Assembly: GCA_964019055.1 (NCBI GenBank)
Contig: OZ025206.1
Coordinates: 4,526,617-4,590,616 of the forward strand
Direction: 5' to 3'
DNA length: 64,000 nt
Source: Anthopleura xanthogrammica
Taxonomy: Eukaryota; Cnidaria; Anthozoa; Actiniaria; Actiniidae
Within the stretch, counting starts at the first letter, position 1. The number at the start of each line of letters is the position of its first letter. Shown here piece by piece: positions 13,600 to 26,040 of this stretch. The position numbers and the translations under genes are program-made. The notes beneath the pieces are model-generated. The model ran no database searches and was not told the DNA's origin. It was given only the letters and a program-made list of their open reading frames with translations.

Positions 13600-14500
13600 T
13601 TATATTAGGAGGTAACGTTACAATGTCACATCAATGGGACAACATTACATCAACACACAACGTTACACCAAGAGACAACGTTACACCAAGAGACAATGTT
13701 ACAATAAGAGACGACGTTACAGTATCACGTCAATGAAACAACGTTACACAACTGAAAAGACAACGTGACGACAAGAGACAACGTTACACCAAGAGACAAC
13801 GTTACAATGTCACATCAATGGGACAACGTTACACCAAGAGACAACGTTACACCAAGAGACAACGTTACACCAAGAGACAACGTTACACCAAGAGACAACG
13901 TTACACTAGGAAGCAACGTTACGGAGTCAGAACAATGGAGCAACGTTTCACCACTGAAAAGACGTTACAACAAGAGACGTTACACCAAGAGACAACGTTA
14001 CACTAGGAAGCAACGTTACACTAGGAGGCAACGTTACAGAGTCAGAACAATGGAGCAACGTTTCACCACTGAAAAGACGTTACAACAAGAGACGTTACAC
14101 CAAGAGACAACGTTACACCATGAGACAGAGTTAGTGTCACATCAATGTGACGTTTCGTCACATTATTGAGACGTTACAACTTCGATGTCACATCAGTGCA
14201 GCAACGTTACACCACTGAAGAGACAATGTTACACCAAGAGACACGTTACATCGAGAGACTACGTTACATCAAAAGACAACGTTACAATGTCACATCAATT
14301 GGACGTATCATCGAGAGAGACAATGTTACGTCACATCATTGAGACAACGTTACATCAATACCGGAGACAACACCGTTACATCAATGAAGAGACGGTACAG
14401 CAAAATAATCACTAACATTATACCGAGACAACGTCACCATGATAACTGAGCGTTACAACGTTACATCAAGGGACCAGGTTACATATATGAGGAGACAACA
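13600..14500. repeat. Minisatellite, 18-bp unit with AACGTT core
   Basis: Tandem copies of an 18-bp unit (ACAACGTTACACCAAGAG) run through the block. They are essentially perfect at about 13827-13900 and degenerate outward to about 14600. Every unit carries the palindrome AACGTT. A higher-order repeat of 116 bp is superimposed: the segment with GTCAGAACAATGG occurs at 13925 and again at 14041. Because 18 is a multiple of 3, long reading frames are open here (13765-14169 and 13818-14006), encoding six-residue repeats such as TPRDNV or RYTKRQ. They have no splice context or homology and I treat them as by-products of the repeat. Confidence 0.92.
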
Positions 14501-16060
14501 TCACTAAAAAACACTAAACTACACGTAGAGACGATGATACCGAAAAAAGATAGCATCAAGCTAAAAATGAAAAGACAATGTTGCACTATCGAGGCAAAGT
14601 TACAACGACCAACGAGAAGAAAAAAGACACATCTACTTTAAATAAAGCTTCGAAATCGAGTCAGAATTTTTGAATATAACAAGTCCATTATCAAAATATT
14701 AATGACTATTTCAGTAGATATATTAAAACTTTAATTGACATCGTTTAAAAACCTTCGAACAAATGCTTCAATAAACACGAAAACAATCCAAACAAAACAA
14801 TGATTCAGTATGTAAATGAATAAAAAAAAACCTCAAAAACATACCATACAAACTTTTCATATCTGATATTAATCAATAATAGAATATAAAATATCATGAG
14901 AAAGAACTAATATATTATTAATAATCTGAAGATAAGTGACGAACTATTGCTGTAAAAAACTGAGATATAGTGACCAATGAGTTATCAAAATATAAGCAAT
15001 TTTCTACGTTGTTGAGTGTATTTGTTGAGTGAAGGAGAGGGGGTTGTTATTCTAACAATTGAAGAAGAAAAAGATAATTACTCAAGATAACGCTCAATTA
15101 TCTCGTTTTCCGCTCTGACACATAAAATATACTACTGAAACAATACTGTTCATTGAGTTAACCGCAGTTTACCAAGACATTGTGCATCATCGACTGTTTA
15201 GATGTATTACCATGTATTTCTATGCATGCCAATATGACATGATTATTGGGGTACTTAGGTGCTTACACACAGACATACCTTTGCGAGAATCTGAAGTTTT
15301 TGTGTTACTCTCCATGATCAGAAAGATAACAGCTCACGATAAAACAGAGCTGGCAAAGAGTTTCAGTATCTCGATGAAAAACAAAGGAAGCTCGGTCGTA
15401 ATCATTCCTGATGTGATCTTACAGTGCTGGCTACAATCTATATATGTATATATATACATCCTGAGGGCATATATGGCTATCAAATTCTTTAGTTTTGATG
15501 AAGTTTATAATAATGAGGGGTCAAATTCTTGTTGACTGCTGTGCATCGAGGCAGGGGTTGAATTGACAACACCCATTTATGCGTTAAATTAGCAATCGAG
15601 TGACCGTCCACTATTATGAAACATCGTATAATACATATAAACAAACTCAATTGATCTAAACAATGATCGTAGCTTCAGATTCAGATGTCAGAATTTTTTG
15701 ATTTTTTACATCATAGATAAATTTACATATATCTATCAAAATGTAAAAAAAGATTTAACTAGTCTAGGCAGGTTGAATGGTGAAATATTTACAATTTGTT
15801 TTTTAGAATAGGTAAATATTTTGATGCGATTTTTGAAGAGTATGGGAGTAAGTAAATAAATGAATGAATGAGAATTTCAGCTCTAATCAAGGATTTTAGA
15901 CGTAGTATAGCCTGATGAAAGCAGATGCTGTTACAAGTAAATCATATACTAATATATCCACATAAACAAAACAACTTTATTATCATCACCCATTTGCTAT
16001 TGTTGAATTTATGCAAGAATGATTTCCTTGATACAGTCAATGACAAAATTAGAGTTCACT
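14501..16060. other. Intergenic, no gene seen
   Basis: AT-rich. The 117-codon frame at 15182-15535 is the longest and has no recognisable motif. A TATATATG/CATATATA run lies within it at about 15440-15462. Confidence 0.45.
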
Positions 16061-16213
16061 ATTCACCACTTTCCACACGTCGGTTCACTGGTCAAACGCA
16101 GAGGATTCAGTCGAGGCTTCAAGGTTCAAATTTTAATAATCCTTTGAAACTATCTTCAATCCTCGGTTGAATGCTTTGTGTGTGACTGAACTGATGTATG
16201 GAAAGTGGTGAAT
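16061..16213. mobile_element. Foldback element (TTCACCACTTTCCA ends)
   Basis: About 150 bp. The left end ATTCACCACTTTCCACAC is the inverse of the right end GTATGGAAAGTGGTGAAT, and the arms continue inward (GGTTCA/TGAACT, CAAACGCAGAGGATT against AATCCTCGG...). No reading frame of note and no second copy in the window. Confidence 0.7.
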
Positions 16214-17160
16214 AAAAATAAAACAATGACCAAAAAAGGAAACGCCTTCTCAAACTTACTTGTATTGACGGCATAACCCTACCCCTTCTACAACCAATCA
16301 TCCCCACCCATCTCCCCACAAGATGACAAAAGTTCAAGTATTAATAATGTTAGTCTCTAGACAGAGAGGTTAATCCTATCATCATGGTCAGCATAGCGAA
16401 TCTAGACAATCTATATATAGACAAGTTGGCAAACCGCAAGAGAAAAAACGGATAGGTTTGATTTGACTAAATAAGGAACGCTCAGATCGTGTCTCTTAGA
16501 AGGAGAGTACTAAATGAAATTGTTTTTAAAAAAGGCACGTAACATTTTTCCCCCCAGCTCGAGTTTCTGGCCCAGGGAACAAGACTGTCAAACTCCGGGT
16601 AAGCTTAAGTCGGTAGAACGCTAAAGACGCAGCAAAGCAGGAGGAGGGGGTAGTATGCTATCCTGACCAGCTGGGCCAAATACGAACCCTTCTTTGATCT
16701 TGAAACCATAACTTGAATTCTACTGGGGTCACTTTACCATAGTGCGCATAGTGCATAACCAAGTATGGGCATGATATATTGCTTGGGCAAGATATTTTGA
16801 ATATCTTATCTAAAAAAATATTATATATACTTATAATGTGCGTACACAAGAGAATGACGCGGGCCTAGGTGAAGCGCATGTTCTAATTAAATCCATTGAT
16901 TTGACCTTACTTAATTTTTGAATCCATCATATCTGTTTAGTGGTCATAAAAACAGTAAAAAAGATATCGATAGAAAATAAGATTTAAAAATAACTAAAGG
17001 TTAATCATTGTGAGAGGATTTTACCCCGCATCGTTCCCAGAGATTGCTCGCGTTTTTCCTGGTCTTTTCTCGGTGCTGACCAGGTGAAACGCAGGCTATG
17101 GGAACGAGATGGATGACAGAATGAATAAAAATAGGATGGAACTGTGAATACACAAGAGAA

Positions 17161-17382
17161 TATGAAGTAAGAGAGCACATCTCCGTGCCCTATCAGTGAT
17201 AATTATTCAAAAATCTATTCTTAGCTCCGCGCGCAGCCTGAAATATTTTATCATGGGATTCCTGATTCATTTCAGGCTGCACGCGAGGCTAAAAATATCT
17301 GCGTGTGGAGTTAAAAATAGATTTTCAAATAATTTTTATGGGGATAGACCAATGTATGGGAAATGTGCTCTGTTACTTCATA
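17161..17382. mobile_element. Foldback element with 20-bp near-perfect ends
   Basis: The first 20 bases (TATGAAGTAAGAGAGCACAT) and the inverse of the last 20 differ at one position. The arms continue inward with AAAATCTATTCTTAGCTCC against GGAGTTAAAAATAGATTTT, and around GCGCGCAGCCTGAAAT/ATTTCAGGCTGCACGCG. The whole segment could fold as one long hairpin. No coding capacity. Confidence 0.78.
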
Positions 17383-17517
17383 CTCTCTTGGAATATATGA
17401 AAAACTGGGATCAAAGGAAGGAAGGTAAAGCGAAAAAGTCCTGTAACAGTAACAAACAAGCACTGAGAAAATAGATTCTAAAAAATTCGAATTTTATGGA
17501 TACCATGAAAAAGCCCT

Positions 17518-17740
17518 CTTACAGTGCGAATCGAAAAACCGTGGGCACCCAGAAATAATTAAAAAATCGTTAATTGTTCGTTGAACAATCTGAAACGACT
17601 TTCTAACTCCAATAAGTTTATCTGACTACAAATCAGTCGACATTCTTGCAGTTAGAGTCGTTTCAGACTGGTCAACGAACGATAAACGATTTCTAAAATA
17701 TTTCTGGGTGCCCACGGTTTTTCGATTCGCACTGTAAAAG
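17518..17740. mobile_element. MITE with about 90-bp terminal inverted repeats
   Basis: The left end CTTACAGTGCGAATCGAAAA and the right end (inverse CTTTTACAGTGCGAATCGAA) continue as matching arms through ACCGTGGGCACCCAGAAATA, an AATCGTT run, and GTTCGTTGA...TCTGAAACGACT. About 90 bp are inverted on each side around a loop of about 40 bp. The sharp ends and high arm identity suggest fairly recent activity. It lies only 136 bp from the preceding foldback element. Confidence 0.85.
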
Positions 17741-17799
17741 TCAGGGTACGGTTAACTCACATGCAGATTCAGTTGGAATTCTTTAATAGCGTGTTTGGT

Positions 17800-17905
17800 T
17801 TTGCGGAGGAAGGAAAACCAGAGAACCCGGAAAAACCCCTCGAATAAGGGGAGAGACCTAACAAACTCTATTCAAATGTGACCCGAGTCAATAGCCATGC
17901 TTAGC
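17800..17905 (-). mobile_element. SINE fragment, family B, reversed
   Basis: On the minus strand it reads TTTGTTAGGTCTCTCC, then a GAGGGGTTTTTCCGGGTTCT core and GGTTTTCCTTCCTCCGC. This is the same module found at 49306-49515 on the plus strand (GTTGGTTCTCCCC...GGTTCTCCGGTTTTTCCTCC). The promoter half is not clear here. It is called from resemblance between the copies. Confidence 0.6.
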
Positions 17906-18349
17906 CATTCAAATCTCCAGTGTTAGAAAAAGGTCAAGCCACTTCTAAGGATTATATACTGATTCAAATTGTTTTATGGGGCCGCGCGCCCGTTACCGCA
18001 GATATTTGCCCGCAGGGGCTTGGTAGTTAGTGCATCGAATACTTAACTTAATTACATAATATAACCGCTAGAACCACAGAAAACTCAACATATTAAAAAC
18101 AATTCATAATTAGAGTCGGCGGTCACATCAGTCTCAACTGAATAAAAGCTGACCAGATGGATTTGTACTCGACTCGATATTGGCCGGTTAATTACGAGGG
18201 TGTGGTAACACGTGGTCAACAGTTGAAAGGATAAAACAAGATGATCTCTTTTACACTGGATTATTTATGTAGTCTTGAAGTAATGACAAAAGATTAGAAG
18301 GTCAAATAGCATTTTCAGCTATCGAAGAAGGAAGAAAGGAGATTAGTAT

Positions 18350-18690
18350 TAGCCGTTCCGAGGATGAGGAAAAAGCTGGGTCGAGTTGGCATTACAGTGC
18401 ATGTGGGACTGCTTTAGGGAAAAAGTTTTAATTTTTACTAATATATATTTCGTACTTCTAATTTCCTATATTTATTAATTTTTTTATTATTATTTTTTTA
18501 TTTTTGTTATTATTACTTTGTGTGTGTGTGTGTTTTTCTCAGGGCCTCACTGAAAATTTGAGTGGGCTCCCTGACGAAAAAATTATTTATTTATCGAAAT
18601 AGACGTCATCTTGGAAATATGTCCCCTAAAACAGTCCAACAATGCACTGCAATGCCAACTCGACCCAGCTTTTTCCTCAACCTAGAAAAG
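18350..18690. mobile_element. Foldback element, about 340 bp, 65-bp arms
   Basis: The left arm (18356-18422) contains GAGGAAAAAGCTGGGTCGAG and TTGGCATTACAGTGCAT. The right arm (18619-18683) is its inverse, containing ATGCACTGCAATGCCAAC and CTCGACCCAGCTTTTTCCTC. The centre is AT-rich, with a (TG)n run at 18516-18532. The short reading frames that overlap it on both strands are explained by the inverted arms. Confidence 0.8.
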
Positions 18691-21600
18691 GGTAATAAAT
18701 CATCGCTCTTGACAGATAATCTACTCTTCTCAAAACGTAAGTACTGTAGCCGCATATTATACATCATTTTACCGCAGCCGTAACAACGCGTTGGGATAGG
18801 ATGAATCACTCGAAGACAATGGCCCAATAGGAAGCTATTTCAATGTTATGGCATGTCGTACCGTGTGCATGCTGTAAGTCAGTATCTTATATTTCCCACT
18901 CACTCTAGCGGTCAATTAATATTGCTCCGTTTCCGTGTTCACTGGCAATTAATTTCAGGAATACATAATCCTCATTTAACGACACGAGATGGCTAAGCCT
19001 GCCCTCCAGGCGAATTCTTATCCATAAGGGTCAACTTTCCGGTATGAAGGCATTATTAACCTAACGAGACGACAGCCGATAAGACGGCGCCATTTCTAAC
19101 TTGGATAACAAAGGAAAAACATTTTCTTTACACGATATATTGCTCTCTTAATGGAAAATCGGTAATAAACCGTGTCATTTGAGTGAAAATAAGGTCATAT
19201 GATAAAGTCTAAGTAGTCTAGACTAGATAAAGTGGTTCATATACAATTGATTTTTGAAATACTGCGCCAAGTCTATCGATATTGTAAAAAGCTTTATAAC
19301 TTTTTCCAACAAAAAAATGTTATTTTCATGAGATGTTTTCGAGATTAGATTGAGCTGATGACTAAAAGCAATCCAATAGTCAATAAATGATGATCGTATG
19401 GAAAGGCTATGTTCTAAAAATAGGCTCTATACTGGAGTGACTTCGAAAGATAGTTGTCGGAAAAAAGAACAAATTCATCGAACCCTGAAGCAACCTCTGT
19501 GCTGATCTAAGTCAGAGCTAAGCTATCTTACAGATCGAATTTGAAAGAGAATTTAGCATGTTTATACTATAGGAATATACTACCTAGGAATCATATGATA
19601 AACATTTATCAACGTAAAATACAGTGCAAATGAACGTACCAAGTTTGTTAGTACTTCGCCAAGAGAGGCTACGTCTCTTCCTTTCCTCCTCAACAGGCAT
19701 GGCTACTACACCAAAGTCGGTAAACAATTTTGAAAATAAAATGGAAGTAAAATAGAAAGATCTTACTTTCTTCTGTTTAAATTTTCAGGAATTAATGACG
19801 CGAGAATGGTCGGATCTTTGGTTGAGTACGTTAAATGGTTGGAGTATGATTACTCAATCAAAAACGTGTACTCCCCGGTGGTTAGTTTGAATGAAGATAA
19901 TTTGATCAAAAGGACGGTGGAATTACGAGGGCGTTGTATTGATAAACATTTTATTGTATTTTCGCTACAGCACGAACAGGAAAGACCAAGAGTTAACCAA
20001 GGCTGAAGGTACTTCCTGTTATGGGAGTCTACACCGCACGTAACCACAACGATACAGCGAATAATAACCACGAAAGGACATTATGAACCGTGCCATGTAT
20101 GACTTTGGCCATGGTGGAATAGTTATTTCTGTAAGATATCACCCTCAACTATACGAAATAACATGGTTTGGTTATGTGCTGAGCGGGCGCCCTGTTTGTT
20201 TGTTTTTTTAGTTTTTTTTTAATGGAAAACGTTTTTAACATGCGGATTTTTTTTTTACGATAAGAGTAAATATTTTGAAAAAGCAATTCTTCACGTTACT
20301 CAAACTCTTATTAGAAAATGTATCATAGCTAAGATCATGTTATTATGTTGTTCTAACATTTTGGTACATAATTTGTATATGCTGTTACATTACGTTTTAA
20401 GGGCGAGGTCACAACAATGTTCCTGGGTAGGGACCCAATTTTATTTATTCAGGTGGTGGGTACCAGGAAGTAACCCCTCACTTCATACGTTCCTTAAATT
20501 GCTCGATATTGGATGTCTGTAGTAACTATTTATATACAGAAATATGCTGAATAGTATATCGTATACCCATAAACAGATGGTACATTCATTACTGCAACTT
20601 GATTTCTAGTTTTGGAGATATTTGAGGACAAGATGTGACATTACACTTCCACACTGAGATGGTGGTTTAATACCCTGTATCCCCCACCCCTCCCGTCTAA
20701 ATCATATCTAGGCAGACCAACTGAACTGTTTTGACCTTCAATATATTATTCTTGATTAGCTAGAGGGAAATAGTGAGAAGGCTGGACCTTCAGTAAACTT
20801 CTCGCTTTTCTATTACTTGAATAAACTTCTTACTTCCCTAAATACGACAAATTCTTTATTTAAAGTCATATAAGTTATGCCATAATTGCTTCAGAAGTTA
20901 CATCATTTTCAGGAACTTGCTGGGAAATGACGCAAACGTTTGTAAATAAGAATGACAATTGGCATTACAAAATCATAGCCGTGAAGGTCAACTATCACTG
21001 GACAACCAAATTTCAATAGGCTTGTCAGGGGTTATTTGCTAATATTTTATAATAATATCCCTATTCAAATACCCCGTGGTTCTGGTCATCAAACAAAGAG
21101 TTACCAAACAAAAAAGAAAAGATCAGTAGTGACTTTGACAGGAACTGTGAAAGAAAGCAAAGTTTGCCAACTGAGGCAACTACGTGGGTTGGCTATTAAT
21201 GAAGGATTAACACAGCTTTCTAGCTGTCCAGGATTTTTTGCTCTTTCAAAATACGATGTTTCAAGCGGAGAAGCTGTTAAAACACAACAAAAATCTCAGA
21301 CAAAACTGACTAATTTTTCAACTATAATCGTTTGAAACACATAATTATAGGGCATATAGCCGAGGTTTTCTAGAGGTAAAAACAATGCAGTAGTCTTTCA
21401 AACACTTTAGCTTTGCAGTTTAACTATTTAAACAAGACAAAAGGTTCGTAGCATTGTGAGATAAACAAAAGCGTTCGCATACATTCGTTCGAAGCAGAAC
21501 CGGGCGTAGATATGCTCTCGTTTTCTCGTACCCCCTCATTTTACCAAATGTCTTACCCCAAGGATTTTCGAGGGTTTTATAAATTCAATCAGATCAAAGA

Positions 21601-23269
21601 AAGAATACGAGTTTGTTTTAGTTCCAGAGAGCTTCAAGGTTCATTGATTATGCTGTCTCAATAGCTTTTGTATTGAGATCTTTTGTATTCAGTTTAAATT
21701 TACGAGGAGTTCAAGTAAATAGAAAACGTCACCAAAGAAATAACTTCACACAATAAAAGCAAAACTTCTGATAAACAACGAAAAGTTTTGAAACTAGTTT
21801 AAATTCTTATTTTAGCCACCTCCTGAATTCTTTTTCTTTCTTAAAACTCGAAACGGTAGAGAAAAAGTTAGTAAATGTTTGTGAAAGTTTGAAGTTTATT
21901 GAAGCCTAATTGAAGATCGTATCAAGTGTTTTGCGTGCGGTTTCGCATTGTTTGGAAAGGTTGTGATGATACATCTACCACGTTAAAGTTAAGAGTATAA
22001 CAAGAACAAACTATATAATTAAATTAACCTCTGCTTAACTACAATCGTTTTAGCTTCATAACCATTAACCTGTTCTTAAGTTCGTGGAATTTAAGCTATC
22101 TTTAGATTGAATTCACGTAATCTTATCTACTTCAGGAATTCACTTAATGAATCTTACAGTAGTTATTAACGAGCAAGGACTACAAGAAAAATATGAACTT
22201 TCAAGCTTTCCTGAATAATTCCAACTAATTTCTTAGGTTTTCACGGCTTTGTGAATTTAGTTTTGATGACACCGCAGAAGTCGAGTCAGGCTAGGCAAAA
22301 AAACAATTCCGTTAAAACGAACTACAAAATGAGCTCAGATAGCTTTTGAATATGTTTAAAAGATAAACCTAAAATGGTGTAAGGGTTCATTTGATATAAG
22401 TTCTCAAGTCAGCTTTTAGTTCAGTGATGTCAGAAGCGTAGAACAAGGAGTAATTCGAAGGACAATCTTGGAGATTCTGCAAAGACCTGCTGAAGGTGAG
22501 TTTTAAAACTTCTTTAAGACTTAAGAAACACTCACCACTAAAGCTTGAACGACGTTTCTTGGTTTCAACAGACAAGCACGAGCTTCTTACCATCTTTTTA
22601 GCAGAAGCTGAGTTATATTTTATGAAGATATCACGAGTTTGTGAGTGTTAGGTTCAAATAACCCGCCATCTTGTTCTGACTTTCTCTTCGACTGAAAGCT
22701 TCCTTCGGACTTTCGGGACTAACACAGGAAGCCCAACGAAGTGACCCCCAAAAATGTTGGGGCCTGGTATCCCCACTATTGGGTATCAGCTGAAAATCAC
22801 AGTCAAGTGCATGTTTTGTTGTCTTTTTGGGGGGCATAATATATTTTATGTACTTTTTATTTCCCCCCAATGATTTACTGGGCAAAACAAAGGAACACAC
22901 TATTCATTACCATAGTAACACATTTTTGATATGACTAACTCCTTCATCAATGTTTGAATGTGAGGCAATGGGGGCAATTTGTTCAAACAGTGACATATAA
23001 ATTCACATTTTTATTGGCAACACAACTTGGTGACAATAGCATATTCTTTTGTAACTCAAATAAGCATCATTAAATCTTTTTGTACAAAAGCAAATTTTTG
23101 AAACTCTTTATTTGTGAGAATATCATCTGTTGGTTATCAGTGTTTTTTTTTTGCTTTCTTTAAATACTTATACACTGATTTGGCTTACCAGTACCTGTGT
23201 CATAATTTTGTTACATTATTTTACAACTACCAATAGGTAAGTTAATTCATGGCTCAGTCTTGTCCAGGT
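18691..23269. other. Intergenic, possible minus-strand start near 22.67 kb
   Basis: No gene recognised. At 22663-22677 the minus strand reads AACAAGATGGCGGG, the same YY1-type start motif seen at ABI. The frame it opens is only 12 codons (MAGYLNLTLTNS), so it may mark a noncoding transcript or a 5' exon. The overlapping frame at 22631-22900 has no domain. Confidence 0.35.
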
Positions 23270-23574
23270 CTTACAACCATTATTGTTGAAGTGCAACCCC
23301 TGAAGTTTGATGTCTTGTTTGCAAACTAGTATTTTGATGGCCGTCAATCAAAAACTACCGGTAAACTAGAAAAATTACATTTTTTGAGAGAACTTTTAGA
23401 CTGAATTAAAGATTTTAGAGGATTAAACTATTTAATTCAATCCAAAATCTCCCTAAGAAATACAATATTATTTTTTGAGTTTAGTTCTTTGATTGATGGC
23501 TGTCAAAATGCTAGTTGGCAAATGAGACATCAAACTTTGGGGGGTCATCCCATTTTAACGATAATGGTTGTAAA
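23270..23574. mobile_element. Foldback element, about 305 bp, about 80-bp arms
   Basis: The left end CTTACAACCATTATTGTTGA is mirrored by the right end TAACGATAATGGTTGTAAAG. The arms continue with GAAGTTTGATGTCTTGTTTGC against a matching CAAATGAGACATCAAACTTT, and with a pair around GATGGCCGTCAATCAAA. The inner part holds a second, AT-rich inverted pair (TTAAAGATTTTAGAG...). Noncoding. Confidence 0.82.
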
Positions 23575-24540
23575 GCAGATTGATACTAGTAGGAAATACT
23601 AACATGAGTTGCCATACATAGATTACCCCTAAATATGCTAGGTTTGTCAAATTCTAAGGGAGCATGAAAAATGCTTACAAGTAACATGTTAACAGAAACT
23701 ATTTTTTGTTTCTTTTTTGCAGCCCAAATGTAGGCTACATATGCCTAAGAAATTTTTACTTTACTTGGATAAAAATCACATGCATTCTAAAAGGATGACA
23801 GAGCTATCAAATTAAAATGTAATGTAATTTATGGTGATAACATGGGTAGTGATTGCTCAGTCTCACAAGTCAGAGGTATCATGACTAAAGCACTGCATTT
23901 TTCTATCAAAAACGAGGGAACATCGTAAAAAGGAACAATTTTAAATGAATGAGAAGCCACTGTTTGTAGATCCTAGGGAAACAGCACAGCTTATCTACTG
24001 GGATCTATGAAGTATAAATTTGGGCTATTCCAATATATAATCACAGGGGTAATAATGTGCAAGTTGCCATACAAGTGAATAGTTAGCATTTCCTACTTAA
24101 TAAGATGGAACATTGAAGATAAAATCTTCCAAGACAAAATCTTCTGAGATGTAATACATAATATAAAAAGTCCATGCAAGAACAATCAAATCTATTCGCT
24201 AATATCTAACCTGATAACCTGAATATTAAAATATCAAAAGCCTGAATATGGTATGTTATAACCAAAAGGGTCTAGTGTAAAGGAAGCTGAATGCAACATA
24301 ATCTGTTATTTTTTATAAGCAAGAGTACCCAGAAGACAAAGGCACTTTTTGTCAAATAAATAATAACTAAAATAGGTATTGGGAGAATTAGTTGTAAAAA
24401 ATCTGATATTGTAAACAAAAAGTCATGAGATATGAAACACAATAACCCATAGCCACCTTCATAGATGTCATTATCCTGCATTAGATACACTCAGTATAAG
24501 TTGGCCTCCTATTGGTTCGGCTTGAAAGAAAAAGAGGACA

Positions 24541-24845
24541 TTACATGGGCACCTGGAGATACAAATTTTATCTTGGAGTGTTGAAAAGATCTCTCACGAG
24601 TGAGAGATTTTCAAAATGAGAAGATAAGATTTGTATCTCCAAGCGCCTATGTAATATTTTGTTTATCATATAATTATCAATGAAACAGAAAAGAAAGCTT
24701 TTTCAACCTTTTTTCTGCTATAAGAAGTATATAACCATAGTGACGATATTTTCATATGTGAAAATAACATGTTATTTTCACATGTGAAAATATCAAATTT
24801 TTGAAAATTATAAAGAAATATAGGTATTTCATTGATGATCATATA
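24541..24845 (+). mobile_element. Double-hairpin element, family 3, copy 1
   Basis: Two hairpins in series. The first pairs TTACATGGGCACCTGGAGAT with ATCTCCAAGCGCCTATGTAA. The second is built from GATATTTTCATATGTGAAAA and TTTTCACATGTGAAAATATC. A linker contains TGCTATAAGAAGTATATAACC. The same arrangement occurs reversed at 59317-59587, which shows that it moves as one unit. Confidence 0.8.
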
Positions 24846-25256
24846 CTAATTAATTATAGCCTCTGTAAAAGAAAGTTTTTTTAAATGCTGCTTCTCTTGA
24901 TCTAAATGTGTTGATTTGTTTAAAATTGTTTATTAAAATCAGGCTTGGGCAAAACTAAACAAGCCTCTAATTTGGGCTAAAAACCTACAAAAATTAAAAA
25001 TATATTAACAACAATTTCTGGTATGGTCACGACCATCAAAGTATAAGTACATAGTTAGCCCTTAATTCTAATACATGAATGTTTAAGTTAATCTATATCT
25101 CATCCAAGGAATTATGCTGAACATGTTTTTTGAAGGCACTCATAAATGTCAAGAAAATAAGTTAAGAATGAAGAATTTTATCCTTCTATTATCTTAACTC
25201 TTTATAGCCCACTTTCAGTTTTCTAGATGAGTGACTTAAAGCAAAGCAGTTTCCAC

Positions 25257-25394
25257 TATAGACCCCTTGCACGTGACATCAGAGCAGCTCAATTTGGAGG
25301 GCAAAACAAAATAATTTTAATCTCCTGAGGAATGGAACATATTGTTTTGCCCTCCAAATTGAGCTGCATTCCGACGTGCTGCAAGGGGTCTATA
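25257..25394. mobile_element. Foldback MITE, family 1, copy 2
   Basis: The best-preserved copy in the window. It begins TATAGACCCCTTGC and ends GCAAGGGGTCTATA, so the terminal inverted repeats are almost perfect. The internal pair is GCTCAATTTGGAGGGCAAAAC and its inverse. The flanking TATA suggests a TA or TATA target site, as expected for a Tc1/mariner-type or similar non-autonomous element; that assignment is inference. It lies just 3' of the INO80D-like gene. Confidence 0.85.
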
Positions 25395-25963
25395 CAATGG
25401 ACTAAATAAAACCATTGCTAAGACACAGACACATGGTGCAACAGTTGACAGTGTGTAACATTCTTGGTAACAAGATTTTTCAAGGGATATCCCTGATAGA
25501 AACTTTTTATGCAACACGATTGTCAATCATGGATGCTTCCAGTTAAGTCACATTTCTTTGGCTGGGAACATACAACTACCACCATTGTATGTAATGTTGG
25601 AGATGTGTTTACATGATAAAATTTGTTGCATATAAAGTTGCAGAATTAGTTCTTGATTCCACAGTCTTCTGCAACATTGCTTAAGTAGAATGAAGAACTA
25701 ATAGTTGAAGTGAACAGATAGGGCAACTTTGTTTTTATTTGCAGCACTGAACACAAATGTTGCACCATGTTTCCAAGCCTTCCTTTGTGGTCTTTTTTTC
25801 TATTTTTCCTGAGCATTCTTTGTAAGACTTCATTATTTGATTACATGATTATTTCTTAGTTCTCCATTGCTGCTTGGCAACAGTTATCAAGAACACTAGA
25901 ATGATTTTACTACTGTGCAATAATTACTCTACTAAGAAACTGAAAGTGGGCAAACAAAAACTT

Positions 25964-25969
25964 TTTATT
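25964..25969 (-). terminator. Poly(A) signal of the INO80D-like gene
   Basis: The plus strand reads TTTATT, which is AATAAA on the minus strand, about 72 bp downstream of the stop codon. It is the first such hexamer after the stop, and a T-rich stretch lies nearby. The assignment is from position only. Confidence 0.5.
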
Positions 25970-26040
25970 CCTTCCATGGTTTTTGCATGGACATTTCCAA
26001 TTATGATAACCATCTTTAAATACTAGACAAATCCACAAGT

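Noticed and set aside
13765..14415. Long plus-strand frames with TPRDNV or RYTKRQ repeats as a repeat protein
   Set aside because: They exist because the minisatellite unit is 18 bp; several frames are open at once, with no splice context or homology.
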